64,000 nt of DNA from an uncultured bacterium (GTDB taxonomy: Bacteria > Bacillota > Clostridia > Lachnospirales > Lachnospiraceae). The translations under genes were made by a program, and so were the position numbers. Under the pieces are notes generated by a model. It did not search any database, was not told the DNA's origin, and worked only from the letters and a program-made list of their open reading frames with translations. The DNA lies in the NCBI GenBank assembly GCA_947647735.1, contig CANSLJ010000017.1, positions 1-64,000 on the forward strand, in the 5' to 3' direction. Below are positions 1 through 9,162 of the stretch, piece by piece. The first letter of the stretch is position 1; each line of letters starts with the position of its first letter.

Positions 1-8
1 CTACTCAT
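1..8 (-). CDS. 5' end of an unidentified minus-strand gene (cut by window edge)
   Basis: Reading the minus strand, GGAGGA followed seven bases later by ATG (complement of 6-8) looks like a translation start whose coding region runs off the window. An in-frame ATG two codons earlier (12-14) is too close to the GGAGG to be preferred. Nothing can be said about the product. It would be the next gene downstream of lysS, beyond the terminator at 53-94. Confidence 0.35.
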
Positions 9-52
9 GTTCATTTCCTCCATTTCTTATTTTGCTTTGCTGACCATAACAA

Positions 53-94
53 AAAGGACACTTCCCTAAAATTTTCTTTTAGAAAAATGTCCTT
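53..94 (-). terminator. Intrinsic terminator of the greA-lysS operon
   Basis: On the minus strand AAGGACA pairs with TGTCCTT around a second TTTTCTAAAA/TTTTAGGGAA stem closed by a short loop, and TTTTTGTT follows. It lies about 130 bases past the lysS stop. The 95-224 stretch between holds only AT-rich sequence and a short tandem repeat of TTGTAAATTTG (about 164-190). Confidence 0.7.
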
Positions 95-224
95 ATCGTA
101 CAAAATATTGAATTGGATTTATGAGTACAACTATTCATTAACGCTCATTATTCTTCGTTATGCGTTGTAAATTTGTTGTAAATTTGTTGTAGTTCACAAC
201 TTCAAGTACCGCAAACCCTTGATT

Positions 225-1733
225 TTACTGGTTTTCTTTACCGAGTGACTTCATCGTCGGGAACAACAAAACATCCCTGATCGCCGGCTGATTCGTAAGC
301 AGCATCACCAGCCTGTCAATCCCATATCCGATCCCCCCCGTAGGCGGCATCCCGATCTCCAGCGCATTCAAAAAGTCCTCATCCGTCGTATTCGCTTCCT
401 CATCTCCCGCAGCAAGCGCAGCCTCCTGTGCCTTAAATCTCTCTCTCTGATCGATCGGATCGTTCAGCTCGGAATAAGCGTTACACATCTCCCTTGCCGT
501 AATAAAGAGCTCAAACCGCTCCACATAATCCGGCTTGTCCGGTTTCCTCTTGGTCAGCGGTGAAACCTCCACCGGGTGATCCATCACAAAAGTGGGCTGG
601 ATCAGATGTTCTTCCACAAACTCCTCGAAGAACAGGTTCAGGATATCACCCTTTGTATGGCGCGCCTCATAATGCACTTCCCTCTCATCCGCCAGCTTCT
701 TCGCCGCCTCGGTATCAGCCACTTCATCAAAATCGATACCTGTATATTTCTTCACGGCTTCCACCATGGTGATCCGCTCAAACGGTTTGCCCAGATCGAT
801 CATTTCCTCGCCGTAAGGAACTGTCGTTGTACCGCAGACTTCCTGCGCCACATGGCGGAACATGTCCTCCGTCAGATCCATCATGCCGTTATAATCCGTA
901 TAAGCCTGATAGAGCTCCATCAGCGTAAACTCAGGATTATGCCTTGTGTCCAGTCCTTCGTTACGGAACACACGCCCGATCTCGTAGACACGCTCCATAC
1001 CGCCCACGATCAGTCTCTTTAAGTACAATTCCAGAGAAATACGCAGTTTTACATCCTCGTTCAACGCATTGTAATGTGTCTCAAAAGGCCTTGCCGCGGC
1101 GCCGCCGGCATTGCCCACCAGCATCGGTGTCTCCACCTCCAGAAATCCCTTCTCATCCAGATAGCGGCGGATAGAGCTGATGATCTTAGAGCGTGCCACA
1201 AAGGTCTTCCGCACATCCTCGTTCATGATCAGGTCCGTATATCTCTGACGGTATCTGATATCCGTATTGGTCAGTCCATGCCACTTCTCCGGCAGGATCT
1301 GCAAAGATTTTGACAGGAGTGTCATTTTCTCCGCATGGACGGAAGTCTCGCCGGTCATTGTCTTGAAGACAAAGCCTTCTATTCCCACCAGATCGCCGAT
1401 ATCATACTTCTTGAAATCCGCATAGGATTCCTCCCCTATGCTGTCCCGCGCCACATAGCACTGTATCGTGCCCTCCAGATCCTGCACATGACAGAAGGAG
1501 GCTTTTCCCATAACACGCTTGCTCATCAGGCGCCCCGCAATGGACACCGCCTTGTTTTCCAGCGCCTCAAACTGTGCCTTGATCTCCCCGCTGTGATGGG
1601 TCACATCATATTTTGTGATCTGAAAAGGATCTTTCCCTGCTTCCTGCAGGGCGGATAATTTTTCTCTTCTTACTTTCAGCAGCTGACCTAAATCCTGCTG
1701 TTTCTCTTTATTCTGATTCTGTGTCTCTGCCAC
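225..1733 (-). CDS. lysS: Lysyl-tRNA synthetase, class II
   Basis: This enzyme charges tRNA-Lys with lysine in the cytoplasm. The 502-residue length is normal for bacterial LysRS. An N-terminal OB-fold anticodon-binding region (about residues 60-160, with VAGRLMSKR-like strands) precedes the class II catalytic core: motif 2 region FRNEGLDTRHNPEFTLMELY near residue 260 and motif 3 GIGYGIDRLVML near residue 475. The start is GTG, two bases after the greA stop, with AAGGGA six bases upstream inside the end of greA, so the two genes are co-transcribed and probably translationally coupled. A terminator at 53-94 ends the unit. No T-box leader is visible upstream. Confidence 0.97.
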   Translation of the reverse strand: MAETQNQNKEKQQDLGQLLKVRREKLSALQEAGKDPFQITKYDVTHHSGEIKAQFEALENKAVSIAGRLMSKRVMGKASFCHVQDLEGTIQCYVARDSIGEESYADFKKYDIGDLVGIEGFVFKTMTGETSVHAEKMTLLSKSLQILPEKWHGLTNTDIRYRQRYTDLIMNEDVRKTFVARSKIISSIRRYLDEKGFLEVETPMLVGNAGGAAARPFETHYNALNEDVKLRISLELYLKRLIVGGMERVYEIGRVFRNEGLDTRHNPEFTLMELYQAYTDYNGMMDLTEDMFRHVAQEVCGTTTVPYGEEMIDLGKPFERITMVEAVKKYTGIDFDEVADTEAAKKLADEREVHYEARHTKGDILNLFFEEFVEEHLIQPTFVMDHPVEVSPLTKRKPDKPDYVERFELFITAREMCNAYSELNDPIDQRERFKAQEAALAAGDEEANTTDEDFLNALEIGMPPTGGIGYGIDRLVMLLTNQPAIRDVLLFPTMKSLGKENQ

Positions 1734-1735
1734 TT

Positions 1736-2221
1736 TTATTCCCTTCCCTTTTTCCCAATCTCTAAAACCTGATAACGGATCTCACCCACAGGAGCCTGCA
1801 CGCTGACAGTCTCTCCCTCGGATGCGCCGATCAGTGCCGTCCCCAGCGGGGACTCGTTGGAGATCATATTTTCATCAGTATTCGCCTCGCTTGAGCCGAC
1901 GATCTGGTATTCCATCTCCTCGTCAAACTCCAGATCCTTAATGCGGACCGTGCTGCCGATGCGGACAACGGAACTGTCTTCGCTCTCATCCACGACTTCC
2001 ACATTGCTCAGCATATTTTCCAGTTCTTCGATACGGGCGTCCGCCTGCCTCTGGGCTTCTTTCGCAGCCTGATACTCGGCGTTCTCCGACAAGTCACCCT
2101 GTGCCCGGGCTTCCTTGATCGCCTGCGTGATCTCTTTATATCTCTCATTCTTTAAATAGTACAGTTCGTCCTCGTATCTTTTTAAACCTTCCGCGGTTAG
2201 AATATGTTTCTTTTCTTCCAT
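1736..2221 (-). CDS. greA: Transcription elongation factor GreA
   Basis: GreA binds the RNA polymerase secondary channel and stimulates cleavage of backtracked RNA. The 161-residue length matches the family. The N-terminal coiled coil carries the acidic tip region (QGDLSENAEYQAAKEAQ, about residues 40-57), and the C-terminal FKBP-like domain ends with SPLGTALIGASEGETVSV. The gene lies directly before lysS, an arrangement common in Clostridia. Its 5' leader begins only 38 bases from the structured repeat at 2260-2384, so any transcript entering from upstream carries that element in the greA leader. Confidence 0.97.
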   Translation of the reverse strand: MEEKKHILTAEGLKRYEDELYYLKNERYKEITQAIKEARAQGDLSENAEYQAAKEAQRQADARIEELENMLSNVEVVDESEDSSVVRIGSTVRIKDLEFDEEMEYQIVGSSEANTDENMISNESPLGTALIGASEGETVSVQAPVGEIRYQVLEIGKKGRE

Positions 2222-2259
2222 TGTCCTGCATTTTCCTTTCTTGTTCTTATATATGCTTT

Positions 2260-2384
2260 GCAGTGCACATTCGGAAAAGCTGCGCTTTTCCTCATCGCGG
2301 GCTTCGCCCTATCAAAAAAATTAAATAAGAAGCTGTTTATGTGCAAGCACAACACATCTTCTTATTTACTTTTTTTGGCACTGC
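2260..2384. repeat. Structured intergenic element, copy A (multi-hairpin, closed by GCAGTGC/GCACTGC)
   Basis: The 125-bp element is bounded by complementary GCAGTGC (2260-2266) and GCACTGC (2378-2384). Inside, on the plus strand, are a hairpin GGAAAAGC-TGC-GCTTTTCC, a small hairpin GGGC-TTC-GCCC, the box TATCAAA, and a long AT-rich hairpin (AAATAAGAAG with CTTCTTATTT) whose apex is GTGCAAGCAC. Copy B at 13506-13631 keeps the closing stem, the GGGC/GCCC hairpin, TATCAAA and the TGCAAGCA apex, while the other stems have different but still complementary sequences. It overlaps the last codons of the upstream minus-strand gene (stop at 2366). Function is unknown. Confidence 0.8.
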
Positions 2385-3232
2385 TCATTGCCTTCGCGCA
2401 CATTATAACCATTTTCCCTCGGTGTGTCAAGATTTTGCACCAGATACAGATACTCCGACATATACTTTATATCCACCCTGCCCTCGGCTATCTGTGTTCT
2501 TCGTCCCAGATCAGACCAGAGATCCAGATAAACGCTTCCCCTCGGCAGCGCTCCCCGATCCGCCCCGCCCTCCTGCCTGTCATCCAGAACAAGCAGGCGG
2601 CTGATCCGGCAGGTGGCAAGCTCCCCTGCGCTTTTCACCGGCATCAGCGGCATCCCGTACTCATTCCAGAGATTTTCCTCCAGAATGTGATACTGTTCTC
2701 CCTTCTCGCCCAGATAAAAAAAGTAATGAAGCTTTCTGAGCAGCTTATCCTGCAAGGGCAGTTCGCCCTGCCTCTCCCGGGACTCCTCCGCCAGATACAA
2801 AATACCATCGATTCCACGAAACTGCCCTGTCAGCCTGTAGATCAGCTCCGGGCACATCCGCTGTCTGCCCGGCGTAAAACCGAATTCCAGCGCCTCCAGC
2901 TCCCGCTCAAACCCTTCCTCCAGATAATAGGCGTCCGCCGAGACATACTCACAGCAGTTCTGCATCAGCCGAAGGAGCTGTCCCGGATTCCAGGGGATCG
3001 GAAAGTTCCCCTTCCATCTCCCCAGCCCCGCCGCCCTCGCATAATACTCCGGCAGCCCGCAGAAAAACACCCTGACCGGAAAGTCCCCATCCTGTTCTCC
3101 CAAAGGCCCTTTCTCCTCGAAGGAAACATTGCCCGCCTGACGGTTTTTCCTGCCTCCTCCCATCCTTCCTGTATTTCTCTCCCTGTAAAAAGTATTCTCC
3201 CTCTTGTAAAAATAAAGTATCCGGTATCCCAC
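2366..3232 (-). CDS. Conserved-type hypothetical protein, function not recognised
   Basis: This 288-residue soluble protein has no signal peptide or membrane segment and no family that I recognise. It is rich in aromatic and charged residues and looks like a real cytoplasmic protein, with long uninterrupted coding between dus and greA. The probable start is GTG at 3232 with GGAG eight bases upstream. The first 45 residues are basic and low in complexity, so a later start is possible. The last codons (encoding EQCQKK) lie inside the structured repeat at 2260-2384, so its C-terminus appears to have been rewritten by that element. Confidence 0.6.
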   Translation of the reverse strand: MGYRILYFYKRENTFYRERNTGRMGGGRKNRQAGNVSFEEKGPLGEQDGDFPVRVFFCGLPEYYARAAGLGRWKGNFPIPWNPGQLLRLMQNCCEYVSADAYYLEEGFERELEALEFGFTPGRQRMCPELIYRLTGQFRGIDGILYLAEESRERQGELPLQDKLLRKLHYFFYLGEKGEQYHILEENLWNEYGMPLMPVKSAGELATCRISRLLVLDDRQEGGADRGALPRGSVYLDLWSDLGRRTQIAEGRVDIKYMSEYLYLVQNLDTPRENGYNVREGNEQCQKK

Positions 3233-3291
3233 AGACTCCGCTCCGGTCTATCAGCTTGTCAACATAATATATGCCGGATGCCGGAAAAGTT

Positions 3292-4257
3292 TTACTGAAA
3301 TATTTCCCGGACGCACCGCTCCAGCTCCTCCATGCTCTCCACCATGTTGATCTTTCCTCTCAGCTTTGCCGAATGAGGGAAACCCGCTGTGTACCATGAC
3401 ACATGTTTGCGCATCTCCCGGACTGCCGTATACTCTCCTTTTACTTTCAGCATCAGCGCCGCATGTTCCAGAATACACGCGCATTTTTCTTCCGCATCGG
3501 GCTTTTCAGGAATCTCCCCTGTCTCCAGATAGGAAGCGATCTCCCGGAAGATCCACGGATTTCCCCGCGCAGCCCTGCCTGCCATCACGCCATCGCACCC
3601 GGTTGCCTTCAGCATCCGCTCCGCGCTTTCCGGGCCGTCCACATCCCCGTTTCCGATCACAGGTATCTCCACCGCATCCTTCACCTTCGCAATGATATCC
3701 CAGTCCGCTCTCCCTGCATAAAACTGCTCTCTTGTCCTTCCGTGGACAACCACTGCCGACGCGCCTGCCTCCTGCGCCCGCAGCGCCAGCTCCACCGCAT
3801 TCACATGGGCTTCATCAAAGCCCTTCCGTATCTTGACCGTCACAGGCTTTCCCGACGCCCGGACAACACTGCGGATGATCTCCTCCGCCAGTTTCGGATC
3901 TTTCATCAGGGCGGAGCCTTCCCCGTTATTTACAATCTTAGGCACAGGACAGCCCATATTGATGTCCAGCACATCAAAGGGACGCTCCTGTATCTGTCCG
4001 GCTATCTCCCCCATGATCTTCGGGTCGGAACCAAACAGCTGCAGGCTGACCGGTCTCTCCTGTGGCAGGATCTGCAGCAGTTCCTCCGTATTTCTGTTTT
4101 TATACAGGATCGCCTTGGCGCTCACCATCTCCATACAGACCATTCCCGCCCCCTGCTTTTTACACAGCAAACGAAATGGCAGGTCTGTCACACCTGCCAT
4201 GGGCGCCAGAATGATGTTATTTTCCAGTGTCACATTTCCTATTCTCAGTATGCTCAT
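3292..4257 (-). CDS. dus: tRNA-dihydrouridine synthase (DusB-like)
   Basis: This FMN- and NADPH-dependent enzyme reduces specific uridines in the tRNA D-loop. At 321 residues it has the family length. An N-terminal TIM barrel carries the FMN-site motif LAPMAGVTDLPFR (about residues 17-29), the catalytic-cysteine motif MGCPVPKIVNNGEGSALMK (cysteine near residue 101) and the VVHGRTREQFYAG segment; a helical C-terminal domain follows. It lies 22 bases after the coaX stop. Its SD (AAAGGG, about 15 bases upstream) is weak and far, which suggests low or coupled translation. Confidence 0.93.
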   Translation of the reverse strand: MSILRIGNVTLENNIILAPMAGVTDLPFRLLCKKQGAGMVCMEMVSAKAILYKNRNTEELLQILPQERPVSLQLFGSDPKIMGEIAGQIQERPFDVLDINMGCPVPKIVNNGEGSALMKDPKLAEEIIRSVVRASGKPVTVKIRKGFDEAHVNAVELALRAQEAGASAVVVHGRTREQFYAGRADWDIIAKVKDAVEIPVIGNGDVDGPESAERMLKATGCDGVMAGRAARGNPWIFREIASYLETGEIPEKPDAEEKCACILEHAALMLKVKGEYTAVREMRKHVSWYTAGFPHSAKLRGKINMVESMEELERCVREIFQ

Positions 4258-4279
4258 ATCACAGCTTTACAAACCCTTT

Positions 4280-5050
4280 TCACTTCCTGTTCTTATGATA
4301 GATGATCCGCAGCCCGTCCAGTGTCAGCGTACTGTCATAAATATCGATCACATCCGTCTCCTCCGATATGATCCTTCCCAACCCGCCGGTTGCAACCACC
4401 TTCAGATCCGCCAGCCCGGTCTCCTTCCTCACCTGTCTGACGATATACTCCGTCTGCCCGATCTGTCCGTATACGATTCCCGCCTGCATGCTGCTGATGG
4501 TCTCCTGCGCCAGAATGGACTTCGGTTTTATGATCTCGATCTCCGGCAGCTTTGCCGCATCCTGCCAGAGAGCCCTTGCGGATGTCCGGATACCGGGCGC
4601 TGTGATCCCCGCCGCAAAGCAGCCGTCCGCCGTCACATAATCATAGGTCGTTGCCGTGCCGAAATCCAGCACCAGCACCGGGCCGCCGTACTTTTCATAG
4701 GCTCCCACCGCATCAACGATCCGATCGCTCCCGACCTCGTAGGGATTTGCCGTGATAACCCTGATGCCGGTTTTTACGCCGGGCCCCACGATCAGCGGCG
4801 TCAGCTTCACATACTTTGTCACCGCTCCCACCAGCGCATGCATCACATTCGGCACCACGCTGGCGATGATCGCCCCCTCAAGCTGATCCCGTCCTATCTC
4901 GTTCCGCTCCAGCATATCCACGATCTGCACGCCGTACTCATCCGAAGTATGAGGCGTCTTCGACATCATGCGAAATGTCGCACAGAGCTCCTCCCCTTTG
5001 TAAACTCCAAACGTTATATTTGTATTTCCCACGTCAATAACAAGAATCAT
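4280..5050 (-). CDS. coaX: Type III pantothenate kinase
   Basis: This enzyme phosphorylates pantothenate in the first step of coenzyme A synthesis. The 256 residues show the ASKHA-fold phosphate motifs: [12 protein letters not shown] at residues 5-16, a central GPGVKTGI and the second phosphate motif [17 protein letters not shown] near residue 125. The ATG has GGAGG eight bases upstream, and its first bases overlap the stop codon of the small gene before it (ATGA), so the two are translationally coupled. In the Bacillus/Clostridium group coaX commonly lies next to dus and birA, as here. Confidence 0.95.
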   Translation of the reverse strand: MILVIDVGNTNITFGVYKGEELCATFRMMSKTPHTSDEYGVQIVDMLERNEIGRDQLEGAIIASVVPNVMHALVGAVTKYVKLTPLIVGPGVKTGIRVITANPYEVGSDRIVDAVGAYEKYGGPVLVLDFGTATTYDYVTADGCFAAGITAPGIRTSARALWQDAAKLPEIEIIKPKSILAQETISSMQAGIVYGQIGQTEYIVRQVRKETGLADLKVVATGGLGRIISEETDVIDIYDSTLTLDGLRIIYHKNRK

Positions 5051-5409
5051 AGCTCGTCCTCCGTCAAGATCGCCGATATATCCTCATGCTTCACAAACAC
5101 TCTGTAATACAGATCCAGCGACTCTAAAAGCTCCTGCCTCGTATTGCGGATCTTGCTCACTAAAAGTCCGCTGGAGACCTCGTCATACAAAAAGTCGTCC
5201 TCCGCCGCTTCCGTCTCAATGGAAAGACTTCCGTCGGACTCAAACACAAAAGTGATCACACCGCCCGCTTCCTCCGTGAACAGCACGCACATGATGTGCA
5301 GCTCATCCTGAATGGACTTCGGGATCTTCTCAAACATTTTATTAAAATAATACTTCTGTTCGTAACTGCTTGCACCGCAGAGCACGATCCGCTCATTCTG
5401 CATATCCAT
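5047..5409 (-). CDS. Small conserved protein between birA and coaX (DUF6145-like)
   Basis: This roughly 120-residue soluble acidic protein has no catalytic motif that I recognise. Its middle reads as a mixed alpha/beta domain ([15 protein letters not shown]) followed by a helix. The preferred start is the ATG at 5409, with GGGGG four bases upstream; the ATG at 5403 is also possible. The start overlaps the end of birA by 17 bases and the stop overlaps the coaX start, so the three genes form a tight translational unit. It resembles a family seen in the same position in other Lachnospiraceae; that link is from memory and its role is unknown. Confidence 0.7.
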   Translation of the reverse strand: MDMQNERIVLCGASSYEQKYYFNKMFEKIPKSIQDELHIMCVLFTEEAGGVITFVFESDGSLSIETEAAEDDFLYDEVSSGLLVSKIRNTRQELLESLDLYYRVFVKHEDISAILTEDEL

Positions 5410-6391
5410 ACAACCCCCGCACCGAAACTTCCCCGGCATACACTTTTTTTACCGTTCCATCCTCTGTTTCCACCAGAAGATCGCCGTCCTTATCAATTCC
5501 TTTTGCCACGCCCGCATACTCGCCCTTCGGATCCAGCACTTTCACCGCCGCATCCCGATTCACAAGATGCCCGTTATATGCCTCCTGCAGCCCGGAGAGG
5601 TCCAGCGTCTGCAAAAACCTCTCATAGTTTTCTTCAAACGCCTCCATCACATACTGTACCAGCACTGCCCGGAGAATTTTTTTCTCTTTCTCCTCCGCCT
5701 CCAGATACAGACTGGTGGCAATGCCTTCCAGCTCCTCCGGAAACGCCTCATTACTGACATTGATGCCCACACCGATCACCAGATACTGTATCTCTTTGGT
5801 TTCCAGCCCCATCTCCATCTCCGTCAGTATACCACAGATCTTCTTCCCGTTCACTACCACATCGTTGGGCCATTTGATCTTTGCGGGAAGTCCTGTATAC
5901 CTGCTCACCGCCTGCGCCACGGAAAGCCCCATCACAAGCGTCAGCATCGGCGCCTTCTCCGGCGCAAAATCCGGCCTGCACAACAGAGACATATAGATGG
6001 AAATGCCCGCCGGAGACTGCCAGCTTCTGCCCCGCCTGCCTCTGCCGCTCACCTGCGCCTCCGCCACCGCCAGCGCCCCGTGAGGAGCCCCCTGCTGGGC
6101 AAGCAGCTTACAGTCTATATTGGTGGAGCCGGTTTCCTTTTTATAGGAAACTTCTCTCCCCGCCCACTTTGTGCGGATACGGCTCTGAAGCTCGTATGCC
6201 TCCATGCTGTCCGGGCTTTCCACGAGACGATAGCCCTTATTCTGCTTCGCCTCGATCACATACCCCTCATCCTTCAACTGGTTGATCATCTTCCAGATCG
6301 CAGTGCGGGAAACCTCAAAGCGATCGCATAGCTCCTGCCCCGATATATATTCTTTACTTTCCCGTAAAAGCCTTATCATCTCCGCCTTCAA
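5393..6391 (-). CDS. birA: Bifunctional biotin-protein ligase / biotin operon repressor
   Basis: BirA makes biotinyl-AMP, biotinylates carboxylase subunits and can repress biotin genes. The 332-residue long form has an N-terminal winged helix (GQELCDRFEVSRTAIWKMIN, residues 18-37), the ligase core with the adenylate loop motif GRGRRGRSWQSP (about residues 114-125), KWPNDVVVNGKKICGIL (about 170-186), and a C-terminal SH3-like domain. The start appears to be TTG at 6391 with GGAGAGG nine bases upstream; the ATG four codons later has its SD directly adjacent, which is too close. The gene follows argF by six bases and reads into the small gene before coaX. Confidence 0.95.
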   Translation of the reverse strand: MKAEMIRLLRESKEYISGQELCDRFEVSRTAIWKMINQLKDEGYVIEAKQNKGYRLVESPDSMEAYELQSRIRTKWAGREVSYKKETGSTNIDCKLLAQQGAPHGALAVAEAQVSGRGRRGRSWQSPAGISIYMSLLCRPDFAPEKAPMLTLVMGLSVAQAVSRYTGLPAKIKWPNDVVVNGKKICGILTEMEMGLETKEIQYLVIGVGINVSNEAFPEELEGIATSLYLEAEEKEKKILRAVLVQYVMEAFEENYERFLQTLDLSGLQEAYNGHLVNRDAAVKVLDPKGEYAGVAKGIDKDGDLLVETEDGTVKKVYAGEVSVRGLYGYAE

Positions 6392-6397
6392 TTGAGT

Positions 6398-7393
6398 TTA
6401 CCTCTCCATCCCAAGCGTTGCCGCCATGACCGCCTTGATCGTATGCATCCTGTTCTCCGCCTCGTCGAACACAATGGATGCCGGCGACTCAAATACCTCG
6501 TCCGTCACTTCCAGCTCCGTGAAACCGAACTTCTCTCCCTGCTGCTTTCCGACCTTTGTGTTCAGATCATGGAAGGCCGGCAGACAATGCATAAACACCG
6601 CCTTCTCCCCCGCATTTTCCATGATCTTCCGGTTCACCTGATAGGGGGACAGCTCCTTTATCCGGGATTCCCACGCCTCATCCGGCTCTCCCATGGAAAC
6701 CCACACATCCGTGTAGACCACATCCGCGCCCTCAGTGCCCTTCATCGCATCCTCCTCCAGTGTGACGCTTCCGCCTGTCTCCGCCGCGATCTTCCTGCAT
6801 TCCTCCACCAGTTCATCGGCCGGGAAAAACGCCTTTGTGGTACACGCCGTAAAGTGCATGCCCATCTTCGCACAGGCAACCATCAGGGAATTTCCCATAT
6901 TATAGCGGGCATCTCCCATATATGTCAATCTAATCCCTTTCAGATACCCGAAGTGCTCCCGGATCGTCAAAAGATCAGCCAGCATCTGCGTCGGATGAAA
7001 CTCATTGGTCAGACCGTTCCAAACCGGCACGCCGGCATGCTCCGCCAGTTCCTCCACGATATCCTGCCCGAAGCCCCGGTATTCAATACCTTCATACATC
7101 CGCCCCAGCACCCGCGCAGTATCCGCAATGCTCTCCTTCTTTCCGATCTGGGAACCTGACGGATCAAGATAGGTTGTCCCCATCCCCAGATCATGGGCTG
7201 CCACCTCAAAGGAACATCTCGTCCTTGTAGAAGTCTTTTCAAAGATCAGCGCCACATTTTTCCCCCGGAAATATTCCGTCAGTTCGCCCTTTTTCTTTTT
7301 CTCCTTAAACTCCGCCGCCAGATCCAGCAGATATGTAATCTCCTCCGGCGTATAGTCCAGTAACTTTAAAAAATGCCTTCCTTTCAGATCCAC
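6398..7393 (-). CDS. argF: Ornithine carbamoyltransferase
   Basis: The enzyme joins carbamoyl phosphate and ornithine to make citrulline. The roughly 331-residue protein shows the carbamoyl-phosphate motif STRTRCSFE (about residues 53-61), the [13 protein letters not shown] segment (about 130-142), [16 protein letters not shown], and the ornithine-binding motif HCLPAFHD near residue 268. The open frame extends 12 codons further, but the best start is GTG at 7393, with AGGAG nine bases upstream; the protein then begins [12 protein letters not shown], matching the family N-terminus. No other arginine genes are near, so an anabolic or catabolic role cannot be fixed from context. Confidence 0.95.
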   Translation of the reverse strand: MDLKGRHFLKLLDYTPEEITYLLDLAAEFKEKKKKGELTEYFRGKNVALIFEKTSTRTRCSFEVAAHDLGMGTTYLDPSGSQIGKKESIADTARVLGRMYEGIEYRGFGQDIVEELAEHAGVPVWNGLTNEFHPTQMLADLLTIREHFGYLKGIRLTYMGDARYNMGNSLMVACAKMGMHFTACTTKAFFPADELVEECRKIAAETGGSVTLEEDAMKGTEGADVVYTDVWVSMGEPDEAWESRIKELSPYQVNRKIMENAGEKAVFMHCLPAFHDLNTKVGKQQGEKFGFTELEVTDEVFESPASIVFDEAENRMHTIKAVMAATLGMER

Positions 7394-7500
7394 TTCTTCC
7401 CTCTCCTTCCATCCGCAATCTTTCCACAAACGATCGACCTATGCCATGCAAAACCGCTTCCATATCTTCCTGCCGCAGGATCATATCCCTCATGAAAATT

Positions 7501-7533
7501 CCCCCGCAGGATGATCACTTTATCCTGCGGGGG
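7501..7533 (-). terminator. Strong hairpin downstream of the stomatin/NfeD pair
   Basis: CCCCGCAGGAT pairs perfectly with ATCCTGCGGGG across a nine-base loop. On the minus strand it is followed by GGAATTTTC, a short T-run. Its place about 20 bases after the stop of the stomatin-like gene fits an intrinsic terminator of that operon before argF. Confidence 0.65.
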
Positions 7534-7552
7534 GCAACATACTTTACATTTT

Positions 7553-8479
7553 TTATTTTGCCATGATCTCTTTCACGGAACTTGCCAGTCCCGCGATCCC
7601 CTGAATTTCAGACGGAATAATGATCTTTGTCGCATGTCCGTCAGCAGCTTTCGCAAATGCCTCCAGACTCTTCAACTTCAGCACCGCCTCGTCCGCGCCT
7701 GCTTCTCTGAGCATCCGGATACCGTCCGCCGTAGCCTGCTGCACTTTCATGATCGCTTCCGCCTGACCTTCCGCCTCGCGGATCATCTTCTCTTTCTGAG
7801 CTTCCGCGCGCAGGATCGCAGACTGCTTCTCAGCCTCCGCCTCCAGGATCGCCGCAGCCTTCTTACCTTCTGCCACGGTCACGCTTGCCTTCTTTTCACC
7901 TTCCGCCCTTGTCACAGCTTCACGGCGCTCACGCTCCGCCTTCATCTGACGTTCCATGGAGTTCTGGATCTCAGCGGGAGGTATGATGTTCTTTAATTCC
8001 ACACGGTTCACCTTGATACCCCAGGGATCTGTCGCTTCATCCAGGGAGGCACGCATCTTTGTGTTGATCGTCTCTCTGGAAGTAAGGGTCTGGTCAAGCT
8101 CCAGCTCACCGATGATATTACGCAGCGTAGTCGCTGTCAGGTTCTCGATCGCCATGATGGGATTTTCCACACCGTAGGTGAACAGCTTCGGATCTGTGAT
8201 CTGGAAGAACACTACCGTATCGATCCGCATCGTTACGTTATCCTTTGTGATAACAGGCTGAGGCGCAAAGTCCACCACCTGTTCCTTTAAGATCACGCGT
8301 CTTGCCACTCTGTCAAAGATAGGCATCTTGAAATGAATGCCTACGGACCATGTGCCCTGATAAGCACCCAGCCGCTCCACCACATAGGCATGCGCCTGAG
8401 GCACGATCTTGATACAGGATGCCAGCAAAACAACCACCAGGATCAAAAGAATTAAAAATACCACTGCAAATCCAATCAT
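7553..8479 (-). CDS. SPFH/Band 7 membrane protein (stomatin-like, QmcA type)
   Basis: SPFH proteins form large membrane-bound oligomers that organise membrane microdomains or modulate membrane proteases. The 308-residue protein starts with one transmembrane helix (residues 3-22), then an SPFH domain with the characteristic PQAHAYVVERLGAYQGTW and DPWGIKVNRVELKNI segments. A long Ala/Glu-rich coiled coil follows (about residues 185-270, AEGEKKASVTVAEGKKAAAI). It follows an NfeD-like gene by about 60 bases; this STOPP/NfeD pairing is widespread and implies a joint function. The RBS AAAGGAG is five to six bases before the ATG. Confidence 0.93.
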   Translation of the reverse strand: MIGFAVVFLILLILVVVLLASCIKIVPQAHAYVVERLGAYQGTWSVGIHFKMPIFDRVARRVILKEQVVDFAPQPVITKDNVTMRIDTVVFFQITDPKLFTYGVENPIMAIENLTATTLRNIIGELELDQTLTSRETINTKMRASLDEATDPWGIKVNRVELKNIIPPAEIQNSMERQMKAERERREAVTRAEGEKKASVTVAEGKKAAAILEAEAEKQSAILRAEAQKEKMIREAEGQAEAIMKVQQATADGIRMLREAGADEAVLKLKSLEAFAKAADGHATKIIIPSEIQGIAGLASSVKEIMAK

Positions 8480-8540
8480 TTTTCTTCTCCTTTTTCTTTA
8501 TATTATTTACGAAGAGCATCTGTTTTACGCTCTCTGGTTT

Positions 8541-8993
8541 CTAAAGTTTCTCCTCACGCTCCACCAGCAGTTTTACACCGTTGATCCCTCTGATGATCAC
8601 CACTTCCCCGGGCTCTATCGTCTGTCCGTCCATGATCGTCCTTGCGGTCCACTCCATACCGTTTACCGTCACCTGCCCGATCCCCTGCAGGTTGTTGATC
8701 TCACTGAGCACGATCGCCTGCCTGCCGACAAGGCTTTCCGCGTTGGTCCTCTCCCTGTCCCGGTTAAAATATTTCACCGCCACAGGCCTTGTAAAGAACA
8801 GCAGGACCGCCGAGACAATGATCATAACCAGAACCTGCAGCCAGACCGGACCGCCCAGCGCTGCCACAACGATCGCCACCAGCGCGCCGCCTGCAAACCA
8901 GATCGTTGTCAGTCCCAGCGTGAAGATTTCGATCACGATCAGCGCGACCAGGATCACAAGCCATATAACAACAGGATTTGTCATCCAATCCAT
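8541..8993 (-). CDS. NfeD-like membrane protein (short form)
   Basis: Short NfeD proteins pair with SPFH proteins in membrane domains. The 150-residue protein has hydrophobic segments at about residues 6-25, 28-50 and 52-72 and then a C-terminal OB-fold (LVGRQAIVLSEINNLQGIGQV...VIRGINGVKLLVE). The start is the ATG at 8993 with AAAGGAG eight bases upstream; the frame is open 20 codons further without an SD. It is the first gene of the NfeD-stomatin operon. The NfeD serine-protease domain of the long form is absent. Confidence 0.9.
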   Translation of the reverse strand: MDWMTNPVVIWLVILVALIVIEIFTLGLTTIWFAGGALVAIVVAALGGPVWLQVLVMIIVSAVLLFFTRPVAVKYFNRDRERTNAESLVGRQAIVLSEINNLQGIGQVTVNGMEWTARTIMDGQTIEPGEVVIIRGINGVKLLVEREEKL

Positions 8994-9110
8994 TTCATTT
9001 TCTCCTTTCCATCGAAGCATTCTCAGGAACGATATCCTCCGATATCCATACAACTGTTATTTTACACCTTTTCCGCAAAATATACAAGGGACAGATAAAA
9101 AGCCGCCATA

Positions 9111-9139
9111 AAAAAACCGCCCCGCATTATGCGGAGCGA
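9111..9139 (-). terminator. Intrinsic terminator of the SleB-like hydrolase gene
   Basis: On the minus strand CGCTCCGCA and TGCGGGGCG form a nine-pair stem with one T-G pair and a TAA loop, followed by seven T residues. It lies 25 bases after the stop codon of the hydrolase gene. Confidence 0.85.
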
Positions 9140-9162
9140 TCTCTGTCTCTCATTATTCAGTT

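Noticed and set aside
160..195. CRISPR-like direct repeats (TTGTAAATTTG)
   Set aside because: Only two and a half short AT-rich units without spacers; a simple tandem duplication.
1..224. T-box leader for lysS
   Set aside because: This region is downstream of lysS. Upstream, greA adjoins it directly, and no TGGNACC-type T-box sequence is visible.
2204..3298. 364-codon plus-strand frame across the greA upstream region
   Set aside because: It runs antisense to the 288-residue hypothetical gene and through the structured repeat; no RBS or recognisable domain.
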